A DNA stretch of 64,000 nucleotides from Dicyema japonicum (GCA_011109175.1 RDEW01000016.1:958547-1022546), one strand, 5' to 3'; shown: positions 22,960 through 35,265, counted from the stretch's first letter. Notes: generated by a model not told the origin, from the sequence alone. Program-made: numbers and translations.

Positions 22960-23395
22960 GCTATGGATGCTGCTGGATACTCGGCCATTCTTGAACCGGT
23001 CGGGTTATGCAGAAGTGACGGGAAACGACCGGACGGGATGACCATATTTCCATTTGAGGCCGGGAAACCACTGGTTTGGGATGTGACATGTACAGACACG
23101 TTCGCCCAGAAAAATCTTCACGAGAGTGCTACAAGGGCCTGTTTAGCATCCGTAAAGGCGGAGAAGGCCAAACTCGTTAAATACGTCGACCTTCCCGATG
23201 ATGTCAAATTTGTTCCCCTTGCTGTGGAGACTTCCGGATCCTACTCCCCCTCTATACTCGAGTTTTTCGGACGTTTTTGAAACCGGATCACCTCATGCAC
23301 TGGAGATCTCCGTGTACGCCGCTGGCTATTTGAGCGAATTTCGCTCGCAATTTTGAGAGGGAACAGCCACGCAGTGAGGACGGCAACTACCTGAC
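22960..23395 (+). pseudogene. LINE family B C-terminal nuclease domain
   Basis: The plus frame reads MDAAGYSAILEPVGL, DGKRPDGMTIFPFEAGKPLV followed by WDVTCTDTFA, then FVPLAVETSGSY. It shifts frame near 23278 and ends with IERISLAILRGNSHAV. The RPD...WD(V)T spacing is a PD-(D/E)XK-like signature. The RT is absent, so this is a 5'-truncated insertion. Unit 2 lacks it: there the flanks meet at about 46700-46765. Confidence 0.8.
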
Positions 23396-23769
23396 TTCTA
23401 TCTATAACTTAAAATTAACAAGAAATATGTTTTTACTTACTAATTTTATTACTAATCTACCTTCCGTCATAAATCTAATTAAAATAGTGAAAATGTCAGC
23501 AAAAAAAACGATTTGGTTTAAATTTAGGGGATTTAAGCATTTATGAGAAATGTGATCTCCACACTTTTTCAAAAAATTGAAAATACACCCGACCATCGCA
23601 AATTGGCCACCTTGCAAATTTTTAAATTGGCCACATTTTGAAAATTTTTCTTAGAAAAAATCCTATTCTCCTTTAAATACAGTTAAAGTAAAATATTATT
23701 TATTAACTATGGGGGAGAGCGGCAGCTGACAATACGGAGTAAGTGTTTCCAACTGAGATCCCGATTCGT

Positions 23770-26640
23770 TGCCTCAGCCAGACCGCTTCCCGCACGTCTT
23801 TCTTACGGTGGGGCAATTTCCTCCGATTTCCTTTAGAAAAGAGGCTGTAATACTTCCGACCGCACCAGACGTCTTGATTGCCACCGATACAAAAATGTAG
23901 CGGTCTCCAATTTCGCCATATTTTTTAATCTTGATGTTCTCGGCCAGATCGGCTGCCGATCTAGCAGACTGCGCTGAGCTGAGTATCATCGAGTTCGAGA
24001 AAGAATCCACAACAGTGCAGTCCCATACGAGCGATTTTCCCTTAATTAACGGAAAGATAGTTGACCCATTCGGTCTTTTCCCGTCTCCGCGGTTCAATCC
24101 CACGGGCTCCAGTACTGACGGGAAGCCTGCAGGTCCAAGAGCACGCATGACAATGTTGTTCCTAGCAGCATGGCGAGGTGCTCTGTCCGCACTCCTTTTG
24201 CACGAGAGCGGATGCAGCCCTTTGGCATCGACGATCCATCCACAACGACATTGGTGTTTGACGCAAACATCAACTCCCAGGCGTTGTGCGATCCAATCCG
24301 AATACAGTCATCGTCCAATACCCACGGGAGTGCATCCAGCCACGCTCCGCTCCCATGGTTGGCGGCAGATACGAGGCATGCAAGACGATGCTGGTTGGCC
24401 TCAGAATTTAGCACGCCGAAGATATTCTTGGAGTAGATATCATCCCAGTCACGTCGCCTCTAAGGATCGTTCGTCGTATCCAAACCAGTTTCACACCATT
24501 CGCGACGAGCTTCGTCGAAGACTTTTTCCCAAGAAGTCCAGTTGTAAACGTAGGATATCTTAGACCAAAAGGCATCCACTTGAAAGCGATGACTCATATG
24601 CTGAAAAGGCGATCTCCAGCGCCGACCTGAAACCCGTACCTCCAAGGACTGTAGGAAGCTTGAATTGACTCCAACTCGACACGTCAAAGTGGATGTTTAT
24701 AAGCAATTCAGCTGATTTTCTCAATATCCTATCCAGTGACAGGAGGATGTCACGATGTTTGAAGCAGGGAGAACATCGGAGAGCATATAGGAGTTTGGGC
24801 AAGCCGATGCTATTCTTCGAAAGGAAGAACGCTGTATGAGCATCGAGTAAGGAGAGTTTCTCCGTAACTCTAGTGAGTTCATTCTCTTTTGTTAGTAGAT
24901 GGCTCCGCAGCTTTTTTTCGTCAAGTGGGCACCCAAGAAAGTATGTCCGTGCCCTGGGTACGACTGTAATTCCAGGTAATACCGTATTAAAAGACTCAAC
25001 CACGTTGATAAAATCACGCTTCGAGTATGTGATATTTATTAGCTCCAATTTCTTTATATTTATCTCATGTCCGAGGTTTCGTAGTGCATGAACGGCATGT
25101 GACAGAACGTCATGAACTTTTTTCCACGGCTCTCCAATCGTGGCGTCATCAAGATACCAGAGGTTTAGTTTGTGTTGATAGAGCGGACAATTTCATCGAT
25201 GGCCAGAGGGAAGAGAAGTTGACCAAGTGGGTCCCTTGTTGGACTCCTGTCTCCGAACAAATAATCTTGTCCCCGAAAACCAGTGAAGAATTGGTTCCGT
25301 AAGCGAGGAAGACAAGTGGAATAAGTTCCGGGGCTCGTTTGCTTGTAGTTTCGAAAATTTGATCCCTCCTCAATGAATTGAAGGCATTGCAGATGTCCAG
25401 CTTGACCCCAATGTGTGGGTTTTGTTCGTCTTTCTGTCCAAAAAAACACCTCGCAGCATGCACTGCCGCCTCGCATCCGTTCCTTACACCAACCCCCAGT
25501 TGGAGGGGGAAAATTCTTCAGATATTCTCGGACAGACAATGCTGCATGCGATTTTCGCTGTCAGTCTTCTGAAATAGTTGCCGACTGCGATGGGGCGGAC
25601 CCCACCTCCAGGTTTTTTGAAGGCCAATAAATGTGCACTGAAAAGAAGCTCCCTTGCGTGAGGAGGAATATCTCCGTTCAAAATACGCATAACCAGTTTT
25701 GTAATTGATTTGACAAGGCTGCATCCAGCTTCTGTGGTAGCCCCCGCCGTAAGATCTTGATGTGACCTGGCCGCAAACCATCGAGACCTCCACTGCTACT
25801 CGCCGCAAACGACGAAATGCCGCGCCGCACTTCGCCTTCGGTGATGGTCGTCTTTGACAAATTTCCCGGATGCACGAATGGGCGGTAATCTGCCGGAGGA
25901 CATGGATGTTTTCGTCTGAGTAGTTCAAGCACCTCAGGCGTCGCAGCCATGACAGTATCGTTGCTGGAAACAACGCGCAACGGCGCTCAGACGTCGCCTT
26001 CAAATAGTTTACGTTTACTCTTTAAGTTTGTCCGGGACATTCAAAGAAACGGAGGATTGGAATCAGGTTGTTTTGGTTTCATGACTTCCGTCTTGGTGAA
26101 AGAATGCACATAGAAAACATGGATGTTCTTCATTTTTGAGGAAAGGGAGTTTCCAAGTGTCGACTTTCTCCTGTTTCTTTGATCTCCTTTTGAGTCGTAA
26201 AAGGAATTCCAAGGCCATCGGGCGAAACTGACAGGTTTTAGCCAGGCCTCCTGGTCGTCGGACGTGAGAGCATCGTCAATTACAGAGGCCAGGCATGTAG
26301 CCGCGGAGATCCGGACGGATCTTGGGATCCTGATTGGGGTCTTCCTGGCTTTCCTTAGATCTGACAAGAAGAGCAAGAGGTTGTCCATATCATTGAAGTC
26401 TAGAGGCTCATTCGGTTCGACGTGCTCGTTTGGAATGATCCTCTGGGTTTTCCGACCAGTGCCCATACAGACACTGCAGTTCCACAGGCAGAGCAACCAT
26501 ACAGCCCGCTGAGACATATTTATGCATCCGAGGTGGAAAAAGTCACCGCAAGACGAGCAGAAAAGTCCATATTTGCGTGCATTAGTATAACCGCATCAAA
26601 AGCATGTAGTTTCCAGTCTTTTGGGTATAATATATGTTGT
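23770..26640 (-). pseudogene. LINE family B: PHD-like finger, RT, zinc motif, PD-(D/E)XK-like nuclease
   Basis: This is the longest family B copy, with domains in 5'-3' order on the minus strand. Near 26610-26480 there is a PHD-type finger with FCSSCGDFFHLGCINM, then LWNCSVCMG. VLELLRRKHPCPPADYRPF follows at about 25.9 kb. The RT has AFKKPGGGVRPIAVGN, LDICNAFNSLRRD, a shifted GVQQGDPLGQLLFPLAID, and LWYLDDATIGE as the active-site box near 25160. The thumb is ARTYFLGCPLDEKKLRSHLL and KNSIGLPKLLYALRCSPCF. The nuclease is LEPVGLNRGDGKRPNGSTIF with VWDCTVVDSFS (catalytic Asp of RPD altered to N here). The element has several frameshifts and is dead. The order PHD-RT-nuclease is clear; the clade name within the restriction-like-endonuclease LINEs is not. 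Confidence 0.8.
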
Positions 26641-26839
26641 TTCATTATATGAACGACGCTCCATAATGATACAATTCTCCTTATTAATTGGCCAATTTTT
26701 AATTTAAATTTTTCGAAATAACGAATATCAGAGGTAACGCCTTCGCCATTCTGTCGTCCTAGTTATTTATAATTTAAAAAATAAATTCTTTTGTGGTTCA
26801 AAAAAAATTTTTTTAAATGAAAATTTAATTAACACATGT

Positions 26840-27620
26840 TTTCCAATTTCTCTCGTGGACGCGATACTGGCTTACTTTTAATGGAAAAACTCAAATTGTT
26901 AATTACAAAGAAAATGATGATGTTTCGTGCCAGCGATTAGCTGATAGATTCTCAAGCATGTTCCGAAAGACAATACGAATTTTTCTATTGATTGACAACT
27001 GCCCTGCGCGTTGTATCCCGCCGAATTTGGAATATATAAAAATATTGTTTCTTCCAAAAAATAGTACGGGGTTGCTTCAACCCATGGATATTGGCATCAT
27101 AAATTCTTTAAGAGTAATTTTACAAGACGCAAGTTAATCTATTTGACGGAATTATTGGAAACTCAAAATATTTCGGTCTATAATTCTTAGAAAAAAATGA
27201 ATTTAAAGGATACGGTCTTTTTGACCAAAAATGGTTTGGGAAGACATAACCGAAGAAACGATCTGGAAATTTTTCAAAGTTATTAATAACTCCAATAACG
27301 AAATTCTTGAAATTGATATTAATGATACAATAATCAGAAGAACAGACATTTTCGCTCCTCTCAATGTTGACGATTTTTTAATTATTGAATACACGGAAAA
27401 TGAAACATTTATTGAAAATCAAAATTCTTAGAATATTCAGAAAATAGTGAACAAGAATCTGAAAAAACAAGGGATACAGACAAAATGGATATTGCAGTTA
27501 GATTAACTGTTATAGAGAAGGAACTCTTAGCCAATGTTGAGAATGAACATGAAGTTTCTCTAATTTCTTCAATAAGAAAGTACAAAGCTAGTATTATTGA
27601 CGGAAAGAAAAAAATTAGGA
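26840..27620 (+). pseudogene. pogo/Tigger DDE transposase remnant
   Basis: The plus frame includes FLLIDNCPAHCIPPN (second catalytic Asp context), then LFLPKNSTGLLQPMDIGII (third acidic residue context), then after a shift VWEDITEETIWKFFK. These are the conserved blocks of Tigger/jerky-type transposases. The N-terminal CENP-B-like helix-turn-helix half is missing, presumably displaced by the LINE insertion. Stops at about 27137 and 27187 confirm it is inactive. Confidence 0.8.
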
Positions 27621-27777
27621 ATTACATTTTATTTTAATAAAACTTAAATACATTTTTTTGTTCATTTAAGGCAATTATTTGCTTGTTGTTCTTGAAAATT
27701 ATTGATTTTATTTTTTTTCAAATTGGCCACAAAATTCTAAGGAACCAAAAATGGCCAAATTGCGAGGGTCGAGTGTA

Positions 27778-28519
27778 GTCGCATGCAACACAACAGCTAT
27801 GGTTAGTGCCTTTCCATTACTTCTGTATGATTTTTTTAAATCAAAATTTAACATAAAAATAAGACCAACTGCGTGTCTTATAATCCGGCATGAAAAAAAA
27901 CGTTACAATAAATTTGTTACGAAAAATAATTAAATGTCTAGAAAAAAACGTTATTATTATTATTCCCCTTCAACTTAGTCTCCTCCTCTTTTCCTTTTGG
28001 CACGATGATGCTGCTTCATTCGTTCCCCTTAGGCTGTGAGTTTTCTGGGAATCGTCCAAGGAAGTCATTCCATATTATGCTCTATACACATACTCTCCAA
28101 GGTTTTCTTTGATTAAATATACGCTCGAGTTGGTGCCTCAACCTTCAGGGAATTGTGATGATGTTTGTAGAATTTGCTCACAGTACCATCCAATGTTAGT
28201 GCGATTGATACAATTTATGTTAGTGCAATATTAACTTCAGCATTGTGGTGCCAATTCACTAGCAGGCAAGTCATATTTGTGTAGCTTTTCAACCTCGACT
28301 TGTTTCAATGCCTGTTAAGAGGTGACTCCCACTTGGATAAGCGTAATTAAATTCCTCCTTTCGTCTATAAAATTTTCAGTTTAATTACAATTTTTATATC
28401 TATTTTGACTATGCGATGTTCTATTTTGACATTTTTTAAATCTATTTTAACAGTGCAATATTCATCTTTGACAATTATTATTATTACCCCAGGATCACTG
28501 GGTCAAAGAGAAAGAAATA
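27778..28519. other. Unassigned AT-rich interval
   Basis: No repeat or coding frame that I can support. It lies between the Tigger right end and a set of minus-strand transposon remnants, and is absent from unit 2. Confidence 0.5.
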
Positions 28520-31110
28520 AAAGTTCTCATCTAACTAAGTGATCCCAGACCGACAAAGGTGAGGACGAGTCCGGCGGGGTCGAGAATCCTGAACAGCTCT
28601 TCTCATAGGACATGGCATCGGCTCACAATTTCTGTATGATTGTAGATAATTCGATAGTATTTGGAATAGAGGGCAGCTCGGTAGAACAGCCTCCTTTAAT
28701 AGTTTTCGTTGTAGTTCAATTAAAAAATTTTCAATAGGTTGGATGTTGTGATCTGGTCCAATTAACCTTATTGCATCTTTGACAATGCAATTAACAATAT
28801 TAATTAACAACTTAATCATATAATGGAATCCCAAGCGTACAATTTCCATTTATTTTTTCAACATTCCTGTAAAAATGTCATATTTTCTTCCGCGTTAGAT
28901 GTGTTAGAGAATAATCCAAAGCATTTTGTAGTAATTGACTTCGAAATTCGGTCAGGGTTCCATTTCCTGCTGCAATAACATCATTATGGGGATCGTTGTG
29001 ATTAGATAAATACGTCTTTATCCCAGCCTTAAGAATTAAGTTGAGGAGAATATCAAATCTTCGTATAGTACGTTCTACTCGTATACCTTCAAAATTTCTT
29101 TGTTTTTTATGGATTGGAGCATTATCCATATAAATAATAAGTTCCTCTCCAGCTAAACTGTCTTCCTTTTAGGTATACTTTCACCCAATTCACTAGTTCC
29201 TTTGGGCTCCCTCTCCGAGATAAGTGATCGATTATGGCTCTGTGATTAACACTGTCAAATGCTTTTGATATGTCGAGACATATGACATTCAGGAAACATT
29301 TGGATTCTCTGGCTTTGCATAACTCGGAGTTGAGATGAAATAAGCAATCACCGCATGACCATCCTGGGCGAAAACCAAATTGATCATTTCTGAAGTAATC
29401 TTCTTTTTCCAGCTGATTTGTAAGCCTCCAGAAAACAATTTTTCCATGATTTTTGAAATTGACCAACTCAGGCTGATCGGACGGTAGCTATCAGGATCAT
29501 TCTTCGGTCTTCCTGTCTTCGCTATCATCCGTACAATGGTCTTCTTCCATTCCTGTTGAACATGACCAATTTTTATGTATGCGTTGAACATATTTTTGAG
29601 AACTTCAAATAAAATTTCTGGGACTTCTTTGAACATCCTAGCTTTGATGAAATCACTGCCCGAGCTTTATTCTTGACAGCTCTTATTGCTATCTTCCGCT
29701 CTTCTAGAGAGATCTCTATAAATGCTGTTTTCTCTGACAATGGTTCGTAACATGTCTTCTCCGCGATGACATCATCGTCCACATCAAATATCTTTTTAAG
29801 CTGTGTCTCAAAAACTAGAAGTATTTCTTCTTCAGCATAGTGGGTGCCATCCGGTTTCTTGAGCACAATCTTGTTTGCGATTGATTCTGGGTTCCTCACT
29901 TTTCGGTATACCTTCCAGAAAGAGGGATTGTGTTTGTTTAGCTTCCGTAGTTGAGAGTTCCACTTATTCTCATTCCAACTTTTGAATTGTTCCGACAACT
30001 GCTTTTGTAGTTCGCCGATTTTGTGAGACAAGGCTAAGCGGTCCTGTGGGTCTACGCATCTCCTCAGTTTAGTCCTTAGATTATTTCTTTTCAACACAAT
30101 TTTCTTGATGTGCCATGGAATAGGGACAACATTATCGTTTCTTGAGTATATTTTTCTACCAAAGTTATCCAGATAGTATAATATCAGATCCGTTACTCGT
30201 TTACTTGTTTTATCAATTTCCAGACGAGTCTTGGGCTCGGTATGCCCTAACATCAATTCCTTTGCAATGAACATCTTATAGTGATTCCAGTTTAGATTCT
30301 TGGTATCGTAACCGACAAAGACTCCAGGTTCATTAATCATTTTCATATCCACGGATGTTAGCAATGGAATGTGGTCACTGTCAATATCCGGAAGAGTAAT
30401 TGGTACGTCGGCGTATTCTGATAGCAGGGGAAATCAAGAAGACACCAAGCTTGTCACCCCCGTAGAGAGAGAAATGGTTATCCTCTTTTGATAAATTTCG
30501 ATTTATAGATCCAATGTGTGATTCAATTCTCACAATTGTTCCATTGTCATCAATTGCTAAAATGCCGTTGAGATTCACTCCTTTGCTTTCCTTTACTGGA
30601 ACTATCGCACGTGATCCTATATGGGATCAGCCGAATTTTTTTAATGTAAAGAGATTGAACTTTGTTTCGTCCAAATGTATTTTTCTATTTGTATTACGTT
30701 GATAATCCAATGCAAATATTTTTTTTCTATATTTTCCAGACTATTCCTGGAAATTGGTCTCTTCGCAGCATTAGTTAGGTAATCAATCGGCCATTAAGTC
30801 GGTTATATATTGTCGCAATACAAACTTTATTATTTACCAATGTTCGTATTTCCTTCAATGTTATCGATGGATTATTCTCAATTTTTTTTAATCATCATCA
30901 GTAAGTTTAATCGTAGCATCCCTTCTACCTCCATGTTTACAAACATACGGATTTCCACTTTTTACGATGGCTATAGCTGTTGTCCTCTTGACTCCAAAAT
31001 CTCGAGCAAGCTGTATTTAATCGCCACCCTCTTCATCCTTATTTATAAGTGATCTTCTCGAAGCTATTCTGATATTCTTGAAATAAAATTGGTACAAGAA
31101 CAACGAATCA
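28520..31110 (-). pseudogene. Tc1/IS630-like DNA transposon remnants, split by a LINE
   Basis: Minus-strand pieces in order: an N-terminal helix-turn-helix region (RTTAIAIVKSGNPYVCKHGG then IKLTDDD) at about 31.0-30.77 kb; the first catalytic block HLDETKFNLFTLKKFG, a stop, SHIGSRAIVPV at about 30.7-30.6 kb; IRVESHIG-like sequence to about 30.48 kb; then after a 1.3-kb LINE, EELIIYMDNAPIHKKQRN (second Asp) at about 29.14 kb and possibly PIENFL at about 28.74 kb. It is inserted in a LINE family C protein at NNKP (about 31.11 kb). The far end runs into a family D 3' remnant (RTRPHLCRSGIT). Confidence 0.6.
29145..30465 (-). pseudogene. LINE family D-type (Jockey-like) endonuclease end and RT, both ends missing
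   Basis: The minus strand begins inside the endonuclease (DKLGVFLISPAI, then ITLPDIDSDHIPLL with the catalytic SDH). It continues through a 260-codon linker (KKPDGTHYAEEEILLVFE) and the RT fingers/palm: KTGRPKNDPDSYRPISLSWS, NDQFGFRPGWSCGDCLFHL, CLDISKAFDSVNHRAIIDHL. It stops at VNWVKVYLKGRQFSW before the YADD box, where Tc1-like transposon sequence resumes. The 5' loss is usual for LINEs; the 3' loss is not. Confidence 0.75.
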
Positions 31111-31114
31111 ACTG

Positions 31115-32285
31115 GTTTGTTGTTTTGTAATTTTTTATCTGTGGTTATTTCTGTATCCACTCGGATCTCGACTGATTTATTCACAGTTACTGATTGTACA
31201 GAATGTGTATTCAGTTTCTCGGATTTTTTAATTCCGCATTGTCTGCATAGATGCAAATACAACTTCGTTATGACGTTGGAGATAATCACTATTCAACAGT
31301 CGATCACATTTTGTTGCCAAGTGGTCAACAGTTTTCTTGGCTGAGTTGCAGTGGCTGCAGCTAACCCCAGTATAATCAATAGGTTTCGGTCTTGTGATAG
31401 ACACAGTATCCCTTCACATCTGAGAGAGTTGTTCCCGTGTGATAGCCAAAGGGAAGATTCGGCGATGTCGATTTTTAAATCACGCAGACAGTGGAATGGG
31501 ACTCCATGTAGCTGCTTTTTCTGAATTTCTTTACTATCCAGTTCTTTTAATGTCTTTTAATAAACCGGAACTGAGAATATCAGGCCTTCGAGCTTTATAT
31601 TTTCGGCATAAAAATTCTGCGATAGTGATCATGTTTTCTTTGATTTGACGATCCGCAGAATCCCTGAATTCCTCAACCAATAACTAGACTTCTTTCCAAG
31701 GTCTCGTAGGAATTGGAGTAGCATCCGTCACTTTTATGTGTAATAGATTCCAATCCCATTCCAAGTTGGTTTCTTGACATATAAAGTCTTTAATCGCTAG
31801 TTTCAGGTGAATCCGATGGTTTACAAGGATTTTTCGTATGCTTTTGTCAATCAGTTCATATTCAGTTGGTTCGATGTCAATTAGTCCGATGTAATAGTTA
31901 TACAGAGATAAAGCATATTCGTTTATAGCTTTAAACAAGTTCGCTGAGTTTAATTTTGACTTGGCCAGGTTGTCGAAACTCTTTTTAACTCCGTCAAAGA
32001 TTGACTTTAGTATTTCTTCTTTCAAGACTTTGCTATCTTTATTTTCGAGGACCCGAGGTTTCGATAGCCATCTATTCCATCAACTTTCCTTCAGAACTGA
32101 GATTTCGCACATTTTTAGCTGACTTCTCTACATTTCTCACAAATCCAGAAACTTAGAAGAAACTGTTCACTTCGTTAGTCGTCCATAAACAGTAAGTGAT
32201 TTGTTGCGTATGAAATAGAGCCTTTGCCTGTGTTATCCAAAACCACTTTTGTGTATTTCGCATTTAAAACCCTACTCAGTGGGTC
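31115..32285 (-). pseudogene. LINE family C RT and C-terminus, cut by the unit junction
   Basis: Minus frames: LSRVLNAKYTKVVLDNTGKG, NHLLFMDD (RT active-site box with Phe-Met before the two Asp) at about 32.18 kb, YYIGLIDIEPTEYELIDKSI, then DHLATKCDRLLNSDYLQRHN and SVTVNKSVEIRVDTEI. It ends at NNKP where the Tc1-like element begins. The 5' side is lost at the duplication junction (about 32285). The intact continuation is at 50229-51306. Confidence 0.7.
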
Positions 32286-32384
32286 CGGTAAAATGCTGAA
32301 AATTTTGTTCTGAAAATTTTGTCTCCAAATTCTCAAGTGAATCTTGCATTTCTTTAACAATTATAAATTGAGAAACATGAGTAG

Positions 32385-32657
32385 TTAATTACTGAGTCCA
32401 GCGGATATGATCGAGTGGCTGTTACCTCTGACTACTGCCAGGGATATCCTTTGGAAAAGCCACTCGGTTTCCCGACGCTCCCTCGAGGCTTTGGTCAATA
32501 GACACCCAAGTGCTCTAAGGAAAGAGACCGTCTTGGGGCCGAAGACTCCGCTCGTCTCGACGACCACTGGCTGTACATGGAAACGGTTTAGGAGGCTGCT
32601 GTAAAGAAATAAAAATAAAGAAATACAGCAGCCTCCTAAACCGTTTCCATGTACAGC
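32385..32657 (-). pseudogene. Unit 2 copy: LINE family B end plus 34-bp hairpin
   Basis: Same as 9098-9370: VVVETSGVFGPKT ... ISLAVVRGNSHS on the minus strand, then arms 32570-32603 and 32624-32657 with the 20-nt A-rich spacer. The hairpin is unchanged between units. Confidence 0.75.
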
Positions 32658-33043
32658 TTTAACAATTGTATTCGTGTCTAAAGTTTATAATTATAAATAT
32701 CATTCACAAATTCTAAAGTTTATAATTATAAATGTCATTCACAAATTCATTGTTTTCAACATTTATATGCTTATATATTCATTTGTAAGATTATCTTCTG
32801 AATGGTTTAAAAAATAATAATTCAATATGGATTTTTCTTTGTTCTCAGCCAAAATGTTAGATTTAAAAAAAACTGCCCCAATTCTTTTAATGTGAATATA
32901 TGTGAATAAATAGTTTATTGTGAAATGTTTTAAAGAATTACTGTGCTAAAATATTAATGGTTTTATGACAATTCCACGTTATTATTGATGTCTCAAGGTG
33001 AAAATATTTCTTGTCAACTCTATTGTACAAAACACAGACTATA

Positions 33044-33348
33044 ATAATAATAAAGCCTTTTCACGAGAGCCATAGCATTTATAGCTCCGCATAGGCAGGA
33101 CACACACTTTATTTAAGTAAAGAACAGTTAATTTTAACTAATCGTAGAACCAAGGAATATCTTCACTTCTTATTTTCTTTTTCTTGTGTGAGTATCCTTT
33201 CTAGACAATCCAGTTCCACGGTGAGTATTCACTGATGACGGCGTCACTCGTCAAACCCTTTCTGCATCGTAGATGCGTGGAACTTTCCACCAGATGAACA
33301 GCAGCCGTAACCTAAGCCACTTAGGCCCGACACCTAACCACTATGCCA
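33044..33348 (-). mobile_element. Unit 2 copy of the SINE with target-site duplication
   Basis: Same element as 9721-10027, flanked by CACAGACTAT at 33034-33043 and 33349-33358. A few substitutions separate it from the unit 1 copy, so the SINE was present before the duplication. Confidence 0.85.
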
Positions 33349-34061
33349 CACAGACTATGGGAATATATTTTTTATAATGATGCCTTTGTTATTTAAAGGC
33401 CAATAATAAACATTATTTTTAAAGGCTAAGCTTTTCATATTTTTTAAGAAAATATGAATTCTCCTATATTCAAAACATGACAATGATATGTGATTGGTTA
33501 ATATAATTGCTAATTGGTAAGAAAGTTGAGATTGGGATATATTTTTGGTGATGACGCAGCTCTTGTTTACTGATTCCCTCAAGATTGATGTAACATTTCG
33601 TTCCCCTTCTTATATTCACAGACAAAATAATTGACTCAGAAGACATCTGATAAACCAAGTTTTTAGAATAAAGAATGGCCTGAAATATTGAGGAATCTGA
33701 TTAGCATCGTTCACTTTGGGGAGAACAAGGGAATTAATAGTAAATAATAACCACGGAATTGAGTTAATTAAAGTCTAATTAAGGGACATTCAGTTTCCAC
33801 TGTTAGAGGGAGACACGTATTTTTCTAGTATGATGTTTATCCATATCCGCTGTTATGGGAACCCCTCCAATTGAGTGCGCAAAAGATTAATTTTTTTGGA
33901 TACCGACCATCCACTAGGCGTCTCCTAAAATAGATAGATCACATGACACATCTTAAGATACGTAAACGGACAAAACACTAAAATATCTTTCGCTATGTAC
34001 GCAGTGGTGTGGAAATATTCGTAAAATCCTAATAGTTATAATTTCACTTGTGCAGCATTCA

Positions 34062-35047
34062 AAACAATCCTCCGAACCAACTTCTTCCAACCTCCTCGAT
34101 CGTAAGAGAGTTTCCTCTACTCGTCCAGGTCGTCCCCACTTCTTAGACGTTTGTTCACAAGCTTTAGATCTCCGTCAAGTGTTTCAGGTAGTGTAATACG
34201 CCGAGCGCCCAAGTCCATACGCAAGATATGTCCAAATAGCCTCCAGCGCATGTCAACAATGTCGAGACTCAGTGGACCCGTGCAACATCTCTTGTACAGC
34301 GATTCCTTTTTTATTCTTGCTGGCCAGTTCAGTCCTAGTAAGGATCTAAGTTGTCTTCGATTGAAAGAGTCTAGTCCAAGTTGTTCGGTTTTGGACGTTC
34401 CCCAGGTCGATGAATTGTACATTAGGATGGGCTTGACAAAGGCTTCATATAGTCTCAAACGAAGTGATGTGCAGGATCGTCGTTTGCCAATCCACTTTTT
34501 TTCAACTTGTTCATCGTTACCCAAGCGAGGACCTTCCTTCTGGCAATATCTTGACTATCTCCTAATAAAGAGCCAAGTTTGTCTGTTTTTTCGCCATGTT
34601 TCACTTTATCTGCTTTCTATTCTCCTGATTTCCACAATGTCAGTTTTTGTGGTGTTCATTCCAAGGAACCATCGGTTCAGCTCAGCAGGTGCCACCTCGA
34701 AGAGTCGAAGTAGAGCCGATTTGTCTTCTGACACAAAGTCGACGTCGTCCGCATAGGCAATTTCGACGATGTTGCCATCATATAACTTCCGAAGATCTCG
34801 TAATGCCGCCTCCAGATATATGACAAATAGCAGAGGCGAGAGGGAATCTCCCTGGGGACGTAAATTCACGGGAAAACGTCATACCGACCCGTACTCTGAG
34901 CTTCGTGTTAGATAGCAGCACTTTGATCATACTGACAGAATGAGGGTCCAAGAATTGTTCCAGTATCCTGAGAAGTAGACCACGGCGGACCGTGTCAAAG
35001 GCCCTAGAGAGGTCTATTATTATTAATGCACAAATTTTTTTTGTCAA
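34062..35047 (-). pseudogene. Unit 2 copy: LINE family A RT fragment, better preserved
   Basis: The same fragment as 10740-11765, but here the C-terminal frame stays open through DIVDMRWRLFGHILRMDLGA and ITLPETLDGDLKLVNKRL, ending SGDDLDE. Active-site box AYADDVDFVSEDKSALLRL at about 34.75 kb. One frameshift near 34865 separates the palm from DLSRAFDTVRRG. Confidence 0.85.
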
Positions 35048-35265
35048 GAGTCACAAAATCATGTCAACAAATGTGTTGGCGCCTTCCTGCATTGTGACCA
35101 ACTTGTTTATGGAATAACAGGAAATGACAATCATAAATCAATACAAATTGACGGTATATGGCGGTGAAGTATTAATCGTTGCTTCCAAGAGCTTTTGAGA
35201 CAATCTTTAAGATAGTTACTCTCTCTGGTTTTCCGCATTTTTGAAAAAAAATTCCTACCTGGGTG

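Larger units (their letters stand above)
23586..27775 (+). mobile_element. pogo/Tigger-type DNA transposon, interrupted by a LINE
   Basis: Left terminal repeat CACCCGACCATCGCAAATTG and right terminal repeat (reverse complement CACTCGACCCTCGCAATTTG) agree at 17 of these 20 positions and are flanked by TA (23584-23585 and 27776-27777), the Tc1/mariner target. Subterminal AAATTGGCCAC repeats lie at both ends. Transposase remnants occupy 26840-27620. A family B LINE on the opposite strand (23770-26640) sits between the left end and the transposase, so the 4.19-kb span is a nested structure. In unit 2 only the left end remains (from about 46941). Confidence 0.8.
9016..32287 (+). repeat. Tandem duplication, unit 1
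   Basis: Sequence from about 9016 (AAATGCTGAAAATTTTG) reappears in the same order and orientation from about 32288. Unit 1 contains HPRT (16084-16838), YKT6 (19666-20385) and a dense set of mobile elements. Differences from unit 2 are scattered substitutions and small indels plus several large indels listed separately. The right edge cuts a LINE family C RT at CTCAGTGGGTCC. The same LINE runs on uninterrupted at the right edge of unit 2, which shows which side is the join. Confidence 0.9.

Noticed and set aside
24436-26652. Several plus-strand open frames over this interval
   Set aside because: They are antisense to the family B retrotransposon and have low-complexity, Ser/Arg/His-rich composition typical of shadows.
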